A stretch of 64,000 nt of DNA. It comes from Thermoleophilia bacterium UBA6103 (GTDB taxonomy: Bacteria; Actinomycetota; Thermoleophilia; UBA2241). Shown here piece after piece: positions 61,290 through 64,000 of this stretch. Below the pieces are notes generated by a model. It saw only the letters and a list, made by a program, of their open reading frames with translations. It was not told where the DNA came from and did not search any database. The first letter of the stretch is position 1. The number at the start of each line of letters is the position of its first letter. The stretch spans positions 205,561 to 269,560 of the forward strand of contig DIWP01000001.1 in the NCBI GenBank assembly GCA_002423545.1. Reading direction: 5' to 3'. The position numbers and the translations under genes were made by a program.

Positions 61290-62536
61290 CCCGGCTGCGG
61301 GCGCAGCTCTCGCGCCCCACGATCCGTCTCAAGCTGACGCTCTGGTACGGGGCGATGTTCCTGCTTGCCGGCGGCCTGCTGGTGTCGCTGACGTACGTGC
61401 TCGTGCGGGAGGGGTTCGACCCTTCGCAGCAGAAGGTCCGTCAGTCGGTCGCCGAGCGCCTCGATCTGCCGCCGTCGCAGTTCGAGCCGGGGCCGGGGCA
61501 GAGGCCGCTGCCGGCCTCCGACGGATTGGCTGCCATGCCGGACGGGCCGACGCTGCCGGACGTGATCCACGCCGTGCAGGAGGAGCAGATGCAGGCGCAG
61601 CTCAACAGCCTGCTGGCATGGTCGCTCGTCGCTCTCGGCATCATGGCGGTGCTCTCCCTGGGCCTTGGCTGGTTCCTCGCCGGTCGTATGCTGCATCCGG
61701 TCCACGAGCTGACAGGACTGGCGCGCCGGCTCTCGGAGAGCACTCTGGACGAGCGCATCCGCCTGCAGCGTCCGCCGGACGAGCTCAAAGAGCTGGCCGA
61801 CACCTTCGACGGCATGCTGGAGCGTCTCGACCGTGCGTTCGCCGGGCAGAGGGCGTTCGTGGCCAACGCCTCTCACGAGCTGCGCACCCCGCTGACGATC
61901 ATGCGCACCGAGCTCGATGTGGCGCTTGCCGACCCCGAGTTGGGTCGCGAGGAGCTGGAGGCCATGGCGGCCGCGATGCTGGACGCCATCGAGCGCAGCG
62001 AGCTGCTCATCGACAGCCTCCTGGTGCTGGCGCGCAGCGAAGCCCCAGTGGATGCGCGTCCGGTGGACCTCGCCGAGCTCGTCGATGAGGCTGTGGCGAC
62101 AAACGCGGTCGCTGCCGATTCGCGGGAGCTCAGCGTGGAGGTCGTGGCCAGCCGGATCGTCGTGCAGGGCGACCGGGCCCTCCTGGAGCGCATGGTGGAC
62201 AACCTCGTCGACAACGCCGTACGCCACAACGTCGACGGCGGCTGGTTCCGGGTGGCCACGGCTGTCGGCGGGGCCCATGCCACCGTGGTGGTGGCCAACA
62301 GCGGTCCTCAGATCGGTGAGGACGATGCGGCGCGTCTCTTCGAGCGGTTCTACCGCGCCGACGCGTCGCGCAGCCGGCAGACGGGCGGCTACGGACTCGG
62401 CCTGGCAATCGTCAGGGCCGTGGCCGAAGCACACCGCGGCCGCGCCGAAGCATCACCGTTGCCCGAAGGCGGGCTCGAGGTGCGGGTCACGCTGCCGACG
62501 ACGCCGATGGCGCCGTCGGTCTCCGCAGTGCGCTGA
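61277..62536 (+). CDS. Sensor histidine kinase
   Basis: 419 residues from GTG 61277. Two helices (about residues 24-44 and 112-135) flank a short outside loop, then a HAMP, HisKA with the His in FVANASHELRTPLTIMRTEL, and HATPase with DNLVDNAVRHN and GYGLGLAIVRAVAEA. The receptor loop of about 65 residues is Pro/Gln-rich and may sense the envelope or an exported drug. It would phosphorylate the regulator next to it. Confidence 0.9.
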   Translation: MRALTRLRAQLSRPTIRLKLTLWYGAMFLLAGGLLVSLTYVLVREGFDPSQQKVRQSVAERLDLPPSQFEPGPGQRPLPASDGLAAMPDGPTLPDVIHAVQEEQMQAQLNSLLAWSLVALGIMAVLSLGLGWFLAGRMLHPVHELTGLARRLSESTLDERIRLQRPPDELKELADTFDGMLERLDRAFAGQRAFVANASHELRTPLTIMRTELDVALADPELGREELEAMAAAMLDAIERSELLIDSLLVLARSEAPVDARPVDLAELVDEAVATNAVAADSRELSVEVVASRIVVQGDRALLERMVDNLVDNAVRHNVDGGWFRVATAVGGAHATVVVANSGPQIGEDDAARLFERFYRADASRSRQTGGYGLGLAIVRAVAEAHRGRAEASPLPEGGLEVRVTLPTTPMAPSVSAVR

Positions 62537-62800
62537 GCGGCACGTCGGCCAGCGGCGCGCGAGCAGTGTGTTCAGAGAGTGCAGACAGCCCTTGACCGAG
62601 CACGTCGACCCCAGCTCCACGGACACGGATCCGCGGCAGGGCGGCACCCGGCTCGTGACCCCCGAAGGAACGAGGACAAGAAGAGCGTCCGACTGTGCTC
62701 CCTTTGCTCACGGTCGCCGGGCGGTGGGCTCCGGGGGCGCGTATAGTTAGTCGAACGACGCCACGCCCCAGAGAGGGCCATCATCCCAGAGAGGACCACC

Positions 62801-63010
62801 ATGGACGACGTGCAGGCTGCGCACGACAAGAGCGAGGCCGAGAACAAGGCGGCACACGACAAGAGCGAAGCCGAGTACGAAGCCGCACACGCAAAGAGCG
62901 AGGCCGAGTACAAGGCGGCGCATGACAAGGGCAAAGCCGAGTACGAAGCCGAGCATGGCGAGAGTACACAGGCCGAGGACGACGAGAGCAAGAAAGCCTG
63001 GCGGCGCTGA
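62801..63010 (+). CDS. Small protein of 11-residue LEA-like repeats
   Basis: 69 residues. After MDDVQ the protein repeats AAHDKSEAEYE-type 11-residue units: four full units and a broken fifth, then an acidic tail with KKAWRR. Eleven-residue charged repeats of Ala, Lys, Glu and Asp are typical for group-3 LEA proteins and right-handed coiled coils. It may be a stress protein or an unstructured polyelectrolyte. The start has GAGGACCACC upstream. Confidence 0.6.
   Translation: MDDVQAAHDKSEAENKAAHDKSEAEYEAAHAKSEAEYKAAHDKGKAEYEAEHGESTQAEDDESKKAWRR
62816..62957 (+). repeat. Tandem 33-bp coding repeat
   Basis: About four and a half units of 33 bp, each with GCACACGACAAGAGCGA-like start (GCGCACGACAAG, GCACACGACAAG, GCACACGCAAAG, GCGCATGACAAG), codes for the 11-residue units. 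DNA is nearly the same in units 1-3, so the duplication is fairly recent. Confidence 0.8.
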
Positions 63011-63169
63011 GCGACGCACACGCGGCCGCTGCGCGGAGCCGGTAGCAGCTCGGCCGTCACCCTGGTTCACAGGGTCGCGTCGCTCATACGGACCTCGCGA
63101 CCGCGCACCAGGCACGCTCCCACGTTCAGCGAGCGTGCAGACGCGATGGTTCGCGCAGTCTGACGCGCC

Positions 63170-64000
63170 TCACCTCACCTTGAACGTCTTCCACTTGGTC
63201 ACGGCGGCCTTGTTTGTGGCCGTCTGCGCGACCGTGACGCGGATGCGGTAGGTCCCCTTGCGCGTCGGCTTGTACTTCCAGGTGTAGGTCTTGGTGGCGC
63301 TGAGGGTACGAGAGACGATCTTCACCTTCACCCACTTGGTGCCCTTCTTGCGCTGCAGGGTGAGCCTGGCCTTGGTGGCGGTCAGGTTGGTCGAGGTGAC
63401 CTTGCCCTTGGCCGTGAAGGCGCGACGGAACTTCAGCACGCCCTTCCGCACGCCGCTGAGCATCAGGGTGACCCTGCAGGACGATGGCGGCTGGACACCC
63501 TGCTGCAGCAGCACGCTGACGTTGTGCGAGTGCCAGTTGGCCGTCACCAGGTCTTGTCTGCCGTCGCCATTGAGGTCGGTGGCGACGAGCTCGTAGGGTG
63601 CCTTGCCGGTGGCGAAGCCGTAGGTACCGCCGAGCGCAGCACCTCCGGCGAGTGTGCCGTTTCCGTTGCCGACCCGGACCAGGATGCCGCTGTAATCATC
63701 GACGTAGCCGGACTGCTGGTCTCTGCGGTTGTTGGAGGTGGCCACGTCCGGGTTGGCATCGCCAGTGAGGTCGGCGACGGCCACCGAGCGGGGCGAGAAG
63801 CTGCTGCTGCCCATCGCATAGTCGACCTTGGGGGCGAAGCCGCCGCTGCCGTTACCGAGCAGCACGCTGACGGTGCCGCTGCCTTCGTTGGCGGTCACCA
63901 GGTCCGGCTTGGCGTCCTTGTTGAGGTCGCCGACGGCGACCGCGACGGGGAAGCTGCCGGTCGCGAAGTCGGTGCGGGCGAAGCCGCCGCTGCCGTTACC
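63170..64000 (-). CDS. FG-GAP/VCBS repeat exported protein, partial
   Basis: 277 residues of a gene that continues past the window's right edge (5' end missing). It consists of FG-GAP repeats with DLTGDANPDVATSN, DLNGDGRQDLVTAN and DLNKDAKPDLVTANEG-like calcium sites followed by a C-terminal fibronectin-like region (about 140 residues) rich in Lys and Thr. Such proteins are secreted and bind matrix or substrates. No hydrolase motif in the visible part. Confidence 0.8.
   Translation of the reverse strand, partial: GNGSGGFARTDFATGSFPVAVAVGDLNKDAKPDLVTANEGSGTVSVLLGNGSGGFAPKVDYAMGSSSFSPRSVAVADLTGDANPDVATSNNRRDQQSGYVDDYSGILVRVGNGNGTLAGGAALGGTYGFATGKAPYELVATDLNGDGRQDLVTANWHSHNVSVLLQQGVQPPSSCRVTLMLSGVRKGVLKFRRAFTAKGKVTSTNLTATKARLTLQRKKGTKWVKVKIVSRTLSATKTYTWKYKPTRKGTYRIRVTVAQTATNKAAVTKWKTFKVR

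Overview
The window is high-GC DNA (about two thirds G+C by eye) with dense, often 4-nt-overlapping genes, many GTG starts and actinobacterial gene types: membrane-fusion proteins with an inserted peptidoglycan-binding domain, a DUF3089 hydrolase, and a Gram-positive/actinobacterial type SOS box. It most likely comes from an actinomycete-lineage bacterium (Actinomycetota, perhaps Thermoleophilia or Coriobacteriia). Nothing here fixes the class.

Positions 1-26894 are the right part of an integrated tailed phage. Tail genes run from 1 to 6342 (tape measure, tail component, small tail protein, a 1103-residue tail protein with an internal 9-unit repeat). A small coiled-coil/membrane protein and an NlpC/P60-like endolysin follow. 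Between the endolysin and the holin (17154-17474) sits a visibly lower-GC cargo block (7645-16511): a DUF488 protein with a convergent partner, a three-gene N6-methyltransferase/GIY-YIG-helicase modification-restriction set, a broken methyltransferase remnant, an FRG-domain protein and two single-pass membrane proteins. Rightward of the holin come an SOS-controlled HTH gene, a divergent HTH gene with a compact operator region, and a long early operon: PD-(D/E)XK exonuclease, RecT/Bet annealase, replication initiator O, helicase loader and RuvC-like resolvase. The O gene contains iterons followed by an A+T-rich stretch, a lambda-like origin. A phage-borne initiator tRNA lies at 16882-16956. The 3' half of a tRNA-Ile(GAU) at 26850-26894 marks the attachment site and the right end of the element. 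No integrase is visible in the window.

From 27 kb on is host chromosome with small accessory insertions: a membrane protein, a HAD phosphatase, an MttB-type methyltransferase coupled to a membrane-anchored solute-binding protein, a Mug-type DNA glycosylase whose end runs into a broken endonuclease/exonuclease/phosphatase gene, a DEDDh exonuclease-BRCT protein, a YefM-YoeB module, a duplicated membrane protein, an SDR plus DUF362 pair, a very large exported protein, a metallophosphoesterase plus DUF3089 pair, a lipoprotein, and a PocR-HD-GYP regulator. A 39-bp sequence recurs directly behind two unrelated minus-strand genes.

The most striking gene is at 51095-51784: a FrnE/DsbA-like oxidoreductase in which the first cysteine of the CPWC active site is an in-frame TGA followed by a hairpin fitting the bacterial SECIS pattern, so it is probably a selenoprotein. 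The last 9 kb hold an efflux locus: a MacB-type ATPase and three membrane-fusion-like proteins around one permease, diverging from an 18-bp inverted operator pair, followed by an OmpR-type response regulator and histidine kinase. A small protein made of 11-residue LEA-like repeats and a partial FG-GAP protein close the window.
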